Positions 6,595-15,584 of a stretch of 64,000 bases of DNA are shown here, piece after piece. Made by a program: the position numbers and the translations under genes. This DNA is from Paenibacillus whitsoniae. GTDB lineage: Bacteria; Bacillota; Bacilli; Paenibacillales; NBRC-103111. Location of the stretch: NCBI RefSeq assembly GCF_003955665.1, contig NZ_RXHU01000088.1, positions 1 through 64,000 on the forward strand, in the 5' to 3' direction. Below the pieces are notes generated by a model. It searched no databases, was not told the origin of the DNA, and worked only from the letters and a program-made list of their open reading frames with translations. Within the stretch, counting starts at the first letter, position 1. Each line of letters begins with the position of its first letter.

Positions 6595-7260
6595 ATGCAG
6601 GCAGGTGTCTGGAAAAGCTGGTTTTATCGCAATCGCACTCGGACGTCGAATCGGGCCGTTAACCTGTACAGCGTTGATGTGGTTCCCGACATTCCGGAAG
6701 AGGTGCGCGGGGTGATTCAGCAATTTTTTCAAACGTATAATCATTTCAAAGGGGCGCGTCACTTACAAACAGATACCTTCATTAAAGAAGTGTTCTATGC
6801 GACGAGGCAAGACCCGAGGGATCATCGCTCGGTTGATGAGATGGAGGCCTACATTCAGCAAAAAAATGTACACCGTCTGCGTCTGAAATCGCATGTGGTC
6901 GATGAATATATAAGGATCGGCGAGAGCGTCTGCATGATCGGGGTGACCCGGGAATTCAGCAATCATCAGCGGAACCGCGTGCTGTATTTTCTTGTGAAGG
7001 AAGGCGAGGCTTGGCAGTTTCATCATATCGCGCGGTCTCATCATGGCAAAGTGTTGGAGAAGTTTCAGGTCAAGGAACAGACGGCTTTCGTTATCGGCAA
7101 TGACAGGGGAGCGCTGCTCTTCCTCACCCATGCGAATTCCGTCGATGCGACGTCCTTCATACTCGGAGACTATGTCCATGTCGAGGGTTATCTCGAAGTG
7201 GAGCAGGAGATGCTGGAACAGCTGTATTACCGGGTTGTGCGCATGAATCGCGTGCATTAA
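6595..7260 (+). CDS. conserved hypothetical, possible NTF2-like fold
   Basis: A 221-residue soluble protein without a signal peptide. Residues about 30-150 have the layout of an NTF2/SnoaL domain: a first helix (IQQFFQTYNHF), a loop with D/F-rich content, alternating strands (HVVDEYIRIGESVCMIGVTREF), and a closing strand with LVKEGEAWQFHHIA. The remaining 70 residues form a separate beta-rich tail that resembles no family known to me. AGGTGA lies 9 nt before the ATG. It stands alone between terminators. No function is proposed. Confidence 0.6.
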   Translation: MQAGVWKSWFYRNRTRTSNRAVNLYSVDVVPDIPEEVRGVIQQFFQTYNHFKGARHLQTDTFIKEVFYATRQDPRDHRSVDEMEAYIQQKNVHRLRLKSHVVDEYIRIGESVCMIGVTREFSNHQRNRVLYFLVKEGEAWQFHHIARSHHGKVLEKFQVKEQTAFVIGNDRGALLFLTHANSVDATSFILGDYVHVEGYLEVEQEMLEQLYYRVVRMNRVH

Positions 7261-7300
7261 AAAATGAAAAGCCCTCGAACGCGATGCGCGTCTGAGGGCG
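7258..7300 (-). terminator. terminator of the minus-strand glycosyltransferase
   Basis: Read on the minus strand, the stem GCCCTC..GACGCGC / GCGTTCGAGGGC is followed by TTTTCATTTTTT. It may act in both directions between the converging genes. Confidence 0.8.
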
Positions 7301-7335
7301 TGCGGATCGATAAGCTTTGCTCGAAGGAGTAACGC

Positions 7336-8523
7336 TTATTTGGTGCGTTTGGCGTGTGCTTCCTTGAGGTCGTGCAGAGCGTAGAACGTGCCTCGCCAGT
7401 AGATGCCGCCCTGGCGCCAGGTCAGCCAAACCGAACGGATCATGGTGTATAGCATGAGCGCCGCGCTGACGGGCAGCAGGTACGCTTCGTCGCCGTGCCT
7501 GCTCATGAGCTGCTGCATCAGCCTGCGGTACAGCCAGATTTGCAGAATGACGTTCACGGCGAAGACGGCGCCGCGCCAATCCCAGAGCAGCAGCATGCCG
7601 AGCCAAGGGAGGAGAAAGCCGACCAATTGGCCCAAGCAGGCGACGAGCGCGATCAGATAGCTGTAGCGGAAGCCGGAAAAAAGGTTTTTCTCCAGGCCGC
7701 GGATCGCTTCACGCAGACTGGGATACCATTCGACGCGCAGGAGATGCTTGCCGGAGAGCAGCCTTTGACGGAAGCCGGCGCGCTTGAGTGCAATGCCGAG
7801 CTGGAGGTCGTCGTCGGGGCGCAGCGCAATCGCCCGGTGCGTGCCGACGGCTTCATAGGCGGTGCGCTTAACTAGGTTAAACGCGCCGATCCCAATGCCC
7901 GGTTCCCGAGCGCTTTCGAGGTTCGCCCGCCAGGGGCGAACGAAGAGCGCGAACGCGAACAGGAAGAAGTGCACGAAGCCGCGGAGCAATGGCCCGCGTG
8001 CCGTCATCGTAGGCGTCAGCGTGAGGTGCTGGACGTCCTCTTTTTGCATATAAGCGATGCTGTCGGCAATGGTGTCCGGGGCAAACGTAATATCCGCGTC
8101 GGTAAACAGCAAATACTGCCCTCTCGCTTGCAGATAGCCTTGGTAGAGGGCGTGATTTTTTCCAAGCCACCCTTGCGGGAGCTGGGTAATATGAATGATC
8201 CGCAGCGGTGTCGCTATGCCGCTAGTGCCTTCAGACCATTTGCGCAGCTCGTCGAGCTTGACGCCGGTTCGGTCCATCGATCGGTCGTTGACTGCGATGA
8301 TTTCCAGGCGGGGGTAATTTTGGGAAAGCAGGTACCGGACGGTATCCTGGATGCTGCCTTCCTCTTCCTTGGCGGCGATAATGACAGAGACGAGCGGCGG
8401 CTTGTCCGGCAAGCGCTCCGCTTTTGGAAGTGTCCCGAACAGATGCTTGCTTTGGAATACCTCGCGGGTGACATACAGCCAGTAGAGGAGTCCGACCAGC
8501 GCGGTAAGGCTAAGAATGGACAT
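7336..8523 (-). CDS. membrane GT2 glycosyltransferase
   Basis: A 395-residue family 2 glycosyltransferase. An N-terminal span (SLTALVGLLYWLYV) is followed by a GT-A domain with VSVIIAAKEEEGSI, IIAVNDRSMDRT, LLFTDADI (metal-binding DxD-like) and RPDDDLQLGIALKRAG, then two or three C-terminal spans (LIALVACLGQLVGFLLPWLGMLLLW). The QGWLGKNHAL stretch is typical of CrtQ/HpnB-like enzymes that glycosylate lipids such as carotenoid or hopanoid acids, so a lipid-linked acceptor is inferred. No carotenoid or hopanoid gene lies next to it. Transcribed alone and divergently from yyaC. Confidence 0.85.
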   Translation of the reverse strand: MSILSLTALVGLLYWLYVTREVFQSKHLFGTLPKAERLPDKPPLVSVIIAAKEEEGSIQDTVRYLLSQNYPRLEIIAVNDRSMDRTGVKLDELRKWSEGTSGIATPLRIIHITQLPQGWLGKNHALYQGYLQARGQYLLFTDADITFAPDTIADSIAYMQKEDVQHLTLTPTMTARGPLLRGFVHFFLFAFALFVRPWRANLESAREPGIGIGAFNLVKRTAYEAVGTHRAIALRPDDDLQLGIALKRAGFRQRLLSGKHLLRVEWYPSLREAIRGLEKNLFSGFRYSYLIALVACLGQLVGFLLPWLGMLLLWDWRGAVFAVNVILQIWLYRRLMQQLMSRHGDEAYLLPVSAALMLYTMIRSVWLTWRQGGIYWRGTFYALHDLKEAHAKRTK

Positions 8524-8615
8524 CGGGGGCCTCCCTGTGAAAGAATAGAAGATGACCGCATTATAACATCCAGAAGAAGCTGGAGGAAATGTCTCTGCAC
8601 GAAAGGGAGGCTGAA

Positions 8616-9158
8616 ATGGAGGACGACAAGATTCACGGGCAAGCGCAGTTTTGGAAAAAATGCAAAGCGGATGAGCTTGCGGAGCAATTAAAAGCGATAG
8701 CGACGGACGAGGGGCTAATCGCCGAACGAGTGGCGTTTGTCTGTATAGGGACGGATCGCTCGACCGGCGATGCGCTCGGACCTTTGGTCGGCAGCCGGCT
8801 TGCGGGGCTGGGTTACAAGTCGGTTGTAGGGACGCTGGAGGCGCCGTGCGATGCCAGCAATTTGCCGCAGCGGCTTGCGGAGATTCCGGCTGGGATGACG
8901 GTCATTGCCGTTGATGCTTGTCTAGGGCAAAAACTGAGCGTTGGCATGTATCAGCTGTCGAATCAGCCGATTGCGCCGGGCAAATCCGTCGGAAAGGTAC
9001 TGCCGCAGGTCGGCGATTACACGATTGCGGCGATTGTGAACGCCGACGGACCAAGGCAGTACAGTGTGCTGCAGACCACATCGCTGTATCATGTGATGCA
9101 GATGGCCGAAGATGTCGTGCGGGCGATTGTGAATGCGTTTCCGCTGCAAGAGGGATAA
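8616..9158 (+). CDS. yyaC: YyaC family spore protease-like protein
   Basis: A 180-residue DUF1256 protein related to the germination protease GPR. The fold signatures are VAFVCIGTDRSTGDALGPLVGSRL near the start and VIAVDACLGQ in the middle, matching the family's Asp-containing core. In spore formers this family is linked to spore protein processing, but its substrate is not established. The ATG at 8616 has AAAGGGAGG 6 nt upstream; the upstream ATG at 8589 lacks a good site. The stop is 17 nt before the next start. Confidence 0.85.
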   Translation: MEDDKIHGQAQFWKKCKADELAEQLKAIATDEGLIAERVAFVCIGTDRSTGDALGPLVGSRLAGLGYKSVVGTLEAPCDASNLPQRLAEIPAGMTVIAVDACLGQKLSVGMYQLSNQPIAPGKSVGKVLPQVGDYTIAAIVNADGPRQYSVLQTTSLYHVMQMAEDVVRAIVNAFPLQEG

Positions 9159-9174
9159 ATGAGGAGCGATGGAG

Positions 9175-11007
9175 ATGGGACCAGGTGGGATGGGCGGCGG
9201 CCCGGGAGGCATGGGAGGAAGGCTTTCCGACCGTAATCGCCCGAAGGCGACGCTCAAGGATGTGTCGATGAAACGGATTTTGCTGCTGTTTCGAAGCTAT
9301 TGGGGGCAGCTTGCCGTCATTATCGGTTTGGCGCTGCTTGCGGCAGTGATCGGACTGATTCCGCCGCTTGTGATGAAGGAGATCATCGATAAGGCGATTC
9401 CGCAAGGCAACATGAAGCTGCTGGCGGTGATGGCGGTGCTTATGATCGTACTTCCGCTGTTGAGCGGAGTACTCGGGGTGTGGCAAAACCACCTCAATAC
9501 GAAGGTGACGCAGGGAGTTATTCGCGACTTGGGACAGTCGCTGTTTCATAATTTGCAGCGGCAGTCGATGGCGTTTTTCACCGATGCGCGATCTGGAGAA
9601 ATCGTACAGCGCATCACCGGCGATGTGCAGTCTGTGCAGAGCGTCGTGACGTCGCTGGTCGTCTCCTCGATTACCCAAATTGTCATTGTGCTGACGACGG
9701 TGGGGATCTTGTTTGCGCTCGATTGGAAGCTGGCGATCATTGCGCTGCTGATTTTGCCGCTTTTTATGATGCCGGTGAAAAAGGTATCCAAGATGCGCAA
9801 AGCGCTCCGGCTGGAGACGCAGAAGGTGCGCTCGGACATTTCGTCGCAGCTCAGCGAGAGCTTCGGCATTTCGGGAGCGCTGCTGACGCGAATTTTTGGC
9901 AGGGAGACGCAGCAGGAGCGGGAATTTACGGCCATGAACCAGAAGGTCATGGATCTGGAGCTGCGGCTCAATCTGGTGGGTCGCTGGTTCGGTATGGCGA
10001 CGAGCACGCTGGGGCCGCTGGGCACCGCGATCATTTATTTGTACGGCGGGTATTCCGTCATCAACGGCAGTATGTCGCTTGGCGCGATCGTGGCTTTTGC
10101 CGCGTACCTCGGGCGCCTGTACATGCCGGTCGGCACGCTGCTGAACCTGCAGGTGGAGGTGGCGACGGCGCTGGGCGTGTTCCAGCGCATTTTCGAGTAC
10201 CAGGACATGGTGCCCGATGTCATGGACCGGGAAGACGCACGGCCGCTGGGGCCGGTCGCGGGGCGTGTGGCTTATAAGCAGGTGTCGTTTGCTTATAAGC
10301 CGGGGCAGTACGCGCTGCGCGACATCACGTTCGAGGCGCAGCCCGGGGAAATGGTCGCGCTCGTCGGGCCGAGCGGCGCAGGCAAATCGACGCTGATCGG
10401 CATGATCGCGCGGCTGTACGACCCGACGAGCGGTGTCGTCGAGGTCGACGGGGTGGACGTCCGCGACGTGAAGCTGGCGTCGCTCCGCGCGCAGATCGCG
10501 TACGTCACGCAAGAGTCGTTTCTGTTCCACGCGACGATTGCGGACAACCTGCGCTTTGCGCGGGAAGACGCGACGCGTGAGGAGATGGAGGAGGCCTGCC
10601 GCCAGGCCTACATCCACGATTATATCGTGTCGCTCCCCGAAGGGTACGACACGATGGTCGGAGAGCGCGGGCACCGGCTCTCCGGGGGCGAGCGCCAGAG
10701 GATCGCGATTGCCCGCGCGATCCTGAAGCGGCCGCGCATCCTCATCCTCGATGAGGCGACGTCGCACTTGGACTCGGAATCCGAGTCCTATGTGCAGTCG
10801 GCACTCGAGGAGCTGATGCGGGGGCGCACGACGCTGGTGATCGCGCACCGGCTCTCGACGGTGCTGGCCGCCGATCACATTCTGGTGATCGAGGCCGGCA
10901 GCGTCGCGGAGCGGGGCACGCACAGCGAGCTGCTCGCGCAGGAAGGGCTGTACGCAAGGCTGTACAGCACGCAGTTCAAGAAGGCCGCCGAGGTGGAGGG
11001 CGGCTGA
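9175..11007 (+). CDS. ABC exporter, fused permease and ATPase
   Basis: A half-transporter of 610 residues. The N-terminus is Gly/Met-rich (GGMGGGPGG). Residues about 45-330 hold six membrane spans of an ABC type I exporter, and residues about 350-605 the nucleotide-binding domain: Walker A GPSGAGKST, Q-loop YVTQESF, signature LSGGERQRIAIARA, Walker B ILILDEAT and H-loop IAHRLST. It is likely a homodimer exporting a lipid, drug or peptide; the cargo is unknown. The second half is strikingly richer in G+C than the first. ATG at 9175 has GAGGAG 8 nt upstream; 9169 is too close. Confidence 0.92.
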   Translation: MGPGGMGGGPGGMGGRLSDRNRPKATLKDVSMKRILLLFRSYWGQLAVIIGLALLAAVIGLIPPLVMKEIIDKAIPQGNMKLLAVMAVLMIVLPLLSGVLGVWQNHLNTKVTQGVIRDLGQSLFHNLQRQSMAFFTDARSGEIVQRITGDVQSVQSVVTSLVVSSITQIVIVLTTVGILFALDWKLAIIALLILPLFMMPVKKVSKMRKALRLETQKVRSDISSQLSESFGISGALLTRIFGRETQQEREFTAMNQKVMDLELRLNLVGRWFGMATSTLGPLGTAIIYLYGGYSVINGSMSLGAIVAFAAYLGRLYMPVGTLLNLQVEVATALGVFQRIFEYQDMVPDVMDREDARPLGPVAGRVAYKQVSFAYKPGQYALRDITFEAQPGEMVALVGPSGAGKSTLIGMIARLYDPTSGVVEVDGVDVRDVKLASLRAQIAYVTQESFLFHATIADNLRFAREDATREEMEEACRQAYIHDYIVSLPEGYDTMVGERGHRLSGGERQRIAIARAILKRPRILILDEATSHLDSESESYVQSALEELMRGRTTLVIAHRLSTVLAADHILVIEAGSVAERGTHSELLAQEGLYARLYSTQFKKAAEVEGG

Positions 11008-11014
11008 AGATGGA

Positions 11015-11056
11015 GGCTGCTTCCCCGGTCAGATAAGGGGGAGGCGGCCTTTTTTG
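11015..11056 (+). terminator. Rho-independent terminator after the ABC exporter
   Basis: Stem GGCTGCTTCCCC / GGGGGAGGCGGCC followed by TTTTTTG. Confidence 0.85.
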
Positions 11057-11139
11057 AGATGTCCTCGCTGTCTCTGCTGTCAGAGTGGCGCTATGTGGGT
11101 CTTGGCACTTTGGCCGGTACATGGCCAGTAGATGGAGGA

Positions 11140-11330
11140 GATTAGCCAATGAAAGCATTGGCTAAAGCTGGGTATGCAGCGGATGTACCCGAAATAGCCA
11201 ATGGAGCCATTGGTTATTTCGCGAACGATCGCTGTCATCGCGATGATTTCCCAAAATAGGCAATGGTAACATTCCTTATTGAAGAAAATGAGCGCGATTT
11301 GGTTTATTTAAGCCATGAAACCATTGGCTA
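11140..11330 (+). repeat. dispersed repeat family A, copy 1
   Basis: A block of about 190 bp built from stems of the type AGCCAATG / CATTGGCT. It aligns end to end with 29317-29506: both start GATTAGCCAATG, carry the CC-ATTGG palindrome in the middle, then ATAGGCA-TG-TAACAT, and end TTTAAGCCATG-AACCATTGGCTA. No open frame is conserved. Confidence 0.85.
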
Positions 11331-11551
11331 GTTCACGCAGCTATTATCGCCGGGCGGGAGCGGGCCTACCTCAAAAATCTATCCATAAGCTGAAATAGAA
11401 TATCGCCGTTAGTAACTGCTTAGGTCTTCCCAATTGAGGGACTTTTTGCGGTGTTCCTGCCGAATGGAAGCAATTCAAGATGCGGAGTGAAGAAAGAGGC
11501 TGAACCGAAGCCATACAGTTCGCGAGGTCGCGAGCCAGATCGGTCCTCCAA

Positions 11552-11730
11552 AGCTGCAAAAAAGCAGGAATTTCCCTCCATCCTCCCTCTGATTGATCAA
11601 ATTCCTGCGAATTTGCAGGAATTTTTGGCGAGAACCACCACTTGGGGTGAGTCTGGCCTAAAAAACTGCTTTTTTGCAGGCATTTTGTAAAAAACGCCTC
11701 TTTTGTGAAAAATTCCTGCCTTTTCGCAGT
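11552..11730 (+). repeat. dispersed repeat family B, copy 1
   Basis: About 179 bp of stem-loops based on CTGC(A/T)..GCAG: opens CTGCAAAAAAGCAGGAATTT, has TTCCTGCGAATTTGCAGGAA, then AAAAAACTGCTTTTTTGCAG, and closes AATTCCTGCCTTTTCGCAGT. It matches 37682-37858 in the same orientation and 20235-20420 inverted. Confidence 0.88.
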
Positions 11731-12117
11731 AACTCGTACAATCACCGTTTTCCATCTGATAGATACCTGAGTAGCCTTCAATGCCTCTGCGCGGTACCAC
11801 AAAGAATGGAAATTCGTCTCGGCGACCACTCGAGCAAATATCCATTAGCGGCTCTTTTTCGGATCATACACGGTCTAACAGACGCAATCGTCCGTTAGAC
11901 GGCGCCTTCCCCTTTTCCTTTTTATGGATTATAACGAATTGTTCGACTGGTAAAAGAATTCATCAGCTTCCCAAAATGAGACTCTGTTGCAGGCCGGCGC
12001 TTTCCCCTACACTACAACTATCCTAAGGGAAAGGAGGCAAAGGATAGCGCTGTCGGTGATCTGAGCAATGCCAAGCAAGGCACATGATTTGCCATGATGG
12101 AGAGGAGACGATTGACA

Positions 12118-12951
12118 ATGGGTTACACAGGTTCCAATCGGATGTCCAAGCTTGCCGTAACGATGATGGCCGCTTTCTTGCTGACCGCGTGCTTTCCGGC
12201 GATGCCTGCCGTGAAAGCCGCATCCGCCTACGACACGGCGGTGCTGGCCGACAATCCCGTCGGGTACTGGCCGCTGTCGTCGACGGTCACGACAGACCAG
12301 TCGGGGCACGGGTTGAACGGCACGTTCACCGGAAGCCCGACGGATACAACGATGCCGAACGGCGACGCAGCGCCGGTGTTTGACGGTGCGACGCAATATT
12401 TTACGATCCCGGATGACGACTATCTGGAAGTGACGCGCACCGGAATTTTGACGATTGAGGCGTGGATGCGCCCGGATGTGCTGCAGTTTACGCACAGTGA
12501 AAGCAGCGGCTATGTGCATTGGATGGGCAAAGGCACCTCCGGTCAGCACTCCTGGGTGGCGCGTATGTACAGCCTGACGAACACCGAGAACCGCCCTAAC
12601 CGGATCAGCGGCTACTCGTTCAATTTAAGCGGCGGCCTGGGGGCTGGATCCTATTTCCAGGACACGGTGACCGCCGGTCAGTGGATTCACTACACTTTGG
12701 TTATTAATACCGTGAATACGAGCGCTACCTATACAACCGGATATACGAAATTATTCAAGAACGGCGTGCTGCGGGATCAGGACAAGCTCTCCGATTACAG
12801 CATCGTTCCTGGCAACGGAACGGCGCCAATGCGGATTGCGACGCGGGATCTCGCTTCGTTCTTCCAGGGCGCGATCGGGAAGGTCGCGGTCTACGACTAC
12901 GAGCTGCCGCCTGCGCAGCTGACCGCGCATTATACCGCGATGACGAACTAA
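12118..12951 (+). CDS. secreted LamG/concanavalin-like domain protein
   Basis: A 277-residue exported protein. Residues 1-33 are a signal peptide (MMAAFLLTACFPAMPAVKA; the LTAC could instead serve as a lipobox). Residues about 40-275 form one LamG-like jelly-roll: PVGYWPLSS at the start, a GLNGTFTG strand, FTIPDDDYLEV, LTIEAWMRP and the closing GAIGKVAVYDYELPPAQLTAHY. Such domains bind carbohydrate. No catalytic domain is attached. ATG 12118 has GGAGAGGAG 10 nt upstream. It converges with the AraC sensor gene and shares a terminator with it. Confidence 0.8.
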   Translation: MGYTGSNRMSKLAVTMMAAFLLTACFPAMPAVKAASAYDTAVLADNPVGYWPLSSTVTTDQSGHGLNGTFTGSPTDTTMPNGDAAPVFDGATQYFTIPDDDYLEVTRTGILTIEAWMRPDVLQFTHSESSGYVHWMGKGTSGQHSWVARMYSLTNTENRPNRISGYSFNLSGGLGAGSYFQDTVTAGQWIHYTLVINTVNTSATYTTGYTKLFKNGVLRDQDKLSDYSIVPGNGTAPMRIATRDLASFFQGAIGKVAVYDYELPPAQLTAHYTAMTN

Positions 12952-12969
12952 GCCGTTATCGACATTAAC

Positions 12970-13013
12970 AAAGGACGACCTGCCGAAAACCCTTCGGTGC
13001 AGGTCGTCCTTTG
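12970..13013. terminator. bidirectional terminator with a duplicated arm
   Basis: A long stem AAAGGACGACCTGC / GCAGGTCGTCCTTT closes the converging genes on both sides. The right arm is repeated about 40 bp downstream (CGGTGCGGGTCGTCCTTTGC at 13036-13055), a partial tandem copy. Confidence 0.85.
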
Positions 13014-13056
13014 CAATTCCCGCCGAAACCTTTTCGGTGCGGGTCGTCCTTTGCTA

Positions 13057-15321
13057 TTACAGCTGCGCGCGCCGGAATTCGCTCGGCGTCAGACCGGTAT
13101 GCTTTTTGAACATGCGATTGAAGGAAGCGATCGTATAATAGCCGACGAGCGAAGCGACGTCTTGAATTTTGAGGTCCGTCTTCTTGAGCAGCTCCATCGC
13201 TTTGTTCATGCGCACGGTGTTGACGTAATCGCTGAAGTTGGTGTCTGTTTTTTCCTTAAAATACGTCGAGAGGTAGGCGCCGGTTATGTTCAACTTATCC
13301 GCCAGCAAGTCCAGCGACAGATCGCTGCCGAAATGATCGTTGACATAGCTGGTGACGAAGCTCGTGATGTAATCCGTCGCTTCCTTCTTCTGGCGAATGC
13401 CGGCGGCGGATTGCGTTAGCAGCTCCTCAAAAAACTGCTGGAATTGCGCAAGCGTCCGGCAATTTCTCAAGCTGTCGGCCGGACTGCGCTTCTCATCGAG
13501 CAAGGACATCGGATTATGGCTGGCGTACAGCGTTTTAATGATAAGATTGACGATCTCTTTGGCCAGCTCCGCGATTTGCGCGTAGGAGGCGCCTCGTTTC
13601 ACGGCCAGCTCCAGCGTTTTCGTGATGATTGGGATCGTAATCGCAGCGTTGCCGGACGTCAAGTTGGCGGTAAACTCTTTCATGTTCGCCGGGGTCAGCC
13701 AAAGGTCGGGCGGCAAATTTTCTTTCTCCCGGATAATTTGCACATCTTCGCCGAGCTTGCGCTGCCTCGCCAGCTGCAAGGTGTATTCGAACGCCGTGTT
13801 GAACGCGAACGCATTGTCATACACCGGGCTGACCGCAATGGTGACGGTGCAGTAGGAGGCGTCCAGCTCGAATATTTTCTTAATATCCAGGAGCAAAACG
13901 TCCAAGGCTTCCCGTTCCGAATCGTCGATGAACAGAATCGTCAGAATTTGATCCTTCTCAATCTGGAAGGTAAGCGAGTCTTTGAAGGTCTGAATGAACT
14001 GCGAGTGGACGAATTCCTTAATATAGTACGACGCCCGGTTCGGATCCATATCCATGGCGGCCAGTTGGCTGTCGATATACATGAGCTGATAGAGGACGAT
14101 CACGTAAGGCCTGTCGGAATCGATGGATATTTTCGCACCCTCAATATCGGTATGGATCATTTTGACTTTATTGAGATAGGCGTAGTGCTTAAGCAGCGAA
14201 TTTTTCGTAATCAAATCCCGGTTGATCGTCTCGTTCGTTAGAAACAAGTCGTGCAGCTTCTGGCTGATGACATTGAATTCGCGAATCGGCGTGACATAAG
14301 GCGTGCTGTGGCGATCCATCTGCTGGATGGAGCCGATGATAGCGGAGAGCGGGTTGTTAAACCTTTTGGCGAAAAGAATGGAAATGCCGACTCCGATAAT
14401 GATCGACAGCACGATAAGCGTAATCATGAACACATTCAGCTTGAAAAATTGTTCCGTAATCGTCGCCAGCGGTACGATCAGAACGTAGGTGCTGCCGGTT
14501 TCGGCGCCCTTTTTGTAGAAATAATAATTCGTCCCTTCCCAATAATAACCGCTGTTGGTGGTTGTCGATTTTAGCTTCAATGGCTCTGTACGGGACGTCG
14601 CTGCAAACGTTTCGCTGCCGTTCTCGTCGAGAATATAGAAGTCGGCATCCCTTTGGAAGTGGCTGAACGCCTCAAACATCTGCGCACTGTCCAGCAAAGC
14701 GAAAATGGCAAAGCTGTCCATAGCGGCGCTTTTGAACATGACGGGATTGAACGTGCCGATGGTGCGGCTCGAGAAGCTCGTCGCTTCCTGGAAAGCGGCT
14801 GAAGGATACACTCGGAACGACTGCGCAGGCTTGGCTACTTCTGCGGGCCAGAAGGAATCAGGATAGAGGGACGACGTATAAAATTTGCTGAACATCATAT
14901 GCGCCTCCCGGGAGCCGTCCTTATCCAAGGCAAAGTCCCGTTTAGGAAAAAAATAAATGATATTGTACAGATAGAGCTGATTACTGGCCAACACGTTCTG
15001 CAGTTCGCGCTGCACTTGGCTCAGGATGTAGAAATCGAATTGCTGCGGATTGTTTTTGAGCGCTTCCGTATGTGTATTGAAGTAGAGGCTGACCAGCAGG
15101 CTTTTGATCAGAGCGATATTTTTCTCATAGCTGGCTACGGTCGTCTCCAGGTTCGAGGAGCTGTTCTTAATAATTTCTTCACGAATGCTGCTGCGAAAGA
15201 ACGTAAAGGACGCGACATTAAAGGATACCAGCAGCAAAATGATGATGATAAAGCTCAGCAGCAATCGGTAAAACAGAGAGCCGCTATACTTCTTCCGTGG
15301 GACATAAGTGGTGCTCTGCAT
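13057..15321 (-). CDS. membrane-bound AraC family sensor-regulator
   Basis: A 754-residue one-component sensor common beside sugar importers in Paenibacillus. A span at about 18-42 (LLLSFIIIILLLVSFNVASF), an extracellular region of roughly 250 residues (Cache-like), a second span near 300-320 (FMITLIVLSIIIGVGISILF), a cytoplasmic linker and a C-terminal AraC domain (about 655-754) with two helix-turn-helix units: LADKLNITGAYLSTYFKEK and VASLVGYYTIASFNRMFKKHTG. It probably senses a sugar or binding protein outside and activates the divergent importer operon starting at 15585. Confidence 0.92.
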   Translation of the reverse strand: MQSTTYVPRKKYSGSLFYRLLLSFIIIILLLVSFNVASFTFFRSSIREEIIKNSSSNLETTVASYEKNIALIKSLLVSLYFNTHTEALKNNPQQFDFYILSQVQRELQNVLASNQLYLYNIIYFFPKRDFALDKDGSREAHMMFSKFYTSSLYPDSFWPAEVAKPAQSFRVYPSAAFQEATSFSSRTIGTFNPVMFKSAAMDSFAIFALLDSAQMFEAFSHFQRDADFYILDENGSETFAATSRTEPLKLKSTTTNSGYYWEGTNYYFYKKGAETGSTYVLIVPLATITEQFFKLNVFMITLIVLSIIIGVGISILFAKRFNNPLSAIIGSIQQMDRHSTPYVTPIREFNVISQKLHDLFLTNETINRDLITKNSLLKHYAYLNKVKMIHTDIEGAKISIDSDRPYVIVLYQLMYIDSQLAAMDMDPNRASYYIKEFVHSQFIQTFKDSLTFQIEKDQILTILFIDDSEREALDVLLLDIKKIFELDASYCTVTIAVSPVYDNAFAFNTAFEYTLQLARQRKLGEDVQIIREKENLPPDLWLTPANMKEFTANLTSGNAAITIPIITKTLELAVKRGASYAQIAELAKEIVNLIIKTLYASHNPMSLLDEKRSPADSLRNCRTLAQFQQFFEELLTQSAAGIRQKKEATDYITSFVTSYVNDHFGSDLSLDLLADKLNITGAYLSTYFKEKTDTNFSDYVNTVRMNKAMELLKKTDLKIQDVASLVGYYTIASFNRMFKKHTGLTPSEFRRAQL

Positions 15322-15584
15322 CGCCGTCTCCTTTCGCCTATCCGGATTATGTGAAAAATTATAGCATGGACCCTTTCGCCGTGTTAGGAAAAGTTTGAAA
15401 TTTACGACGATGAATTTTAGGGATTCTTATGATTTTTCTCGATTTATAAAAAATTGCCCATGAGTGGATAAGGAAGCGGATAGCCAGCCCGTTCGAGGAT
15501 CGGTTACGATGGGCGTGTCGATGCAGCGCCTCACAACGTCAGAGGGGGCAGACCTACACTACAGAAAAAAAGGAGAGATGACGG
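15322..15584. promoter_or_regulatory. divergent regulator/importer intergenic region
   Basis: 263 bp between the sensor gene and the importer operon. An inverted repeat AAATTT..AATTTT stands at 15399-15418, and an A/T-rich run with TTTATAAAAAATTG at 15444-15457 could hold a -10 element. The exact promoters and operator are not identified. A ribosome binding site AAAGGAGAG precedes the TTG start. Confidence 0.35.

Larger units (their letters stand above)
11008..12117. other. 1.1-kb gene-free stretch
   Basis: No supported gene is present. It holds the terminator of the ABC exporter, one copy of each dispersed repeat family (11140-11330 and 11552-11730), and a GTCTAAC-type inverted repeat at 11870-11899 (GTCTAACAGACG / CGTCCGTTAGAC). 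The remaining sequence, about 11731-12090, should carry the promoter of the LamG gene, but no convincing -35/-10 pair was identified. Confidence 0.6.

Noticed and set aside
8902..10923. 673-codon open frame on the minus strand
   Set aside because: It is a shadow of the high-G+C ABC exporter and yyaC genes, rich in Arg/His/Pro, with no domain and no ribosome binding site.
11140..11730. CRISPR-like array
   Set aside because: The repeats are not regularly spaced, spacers are absent and no cas gene is in the window.
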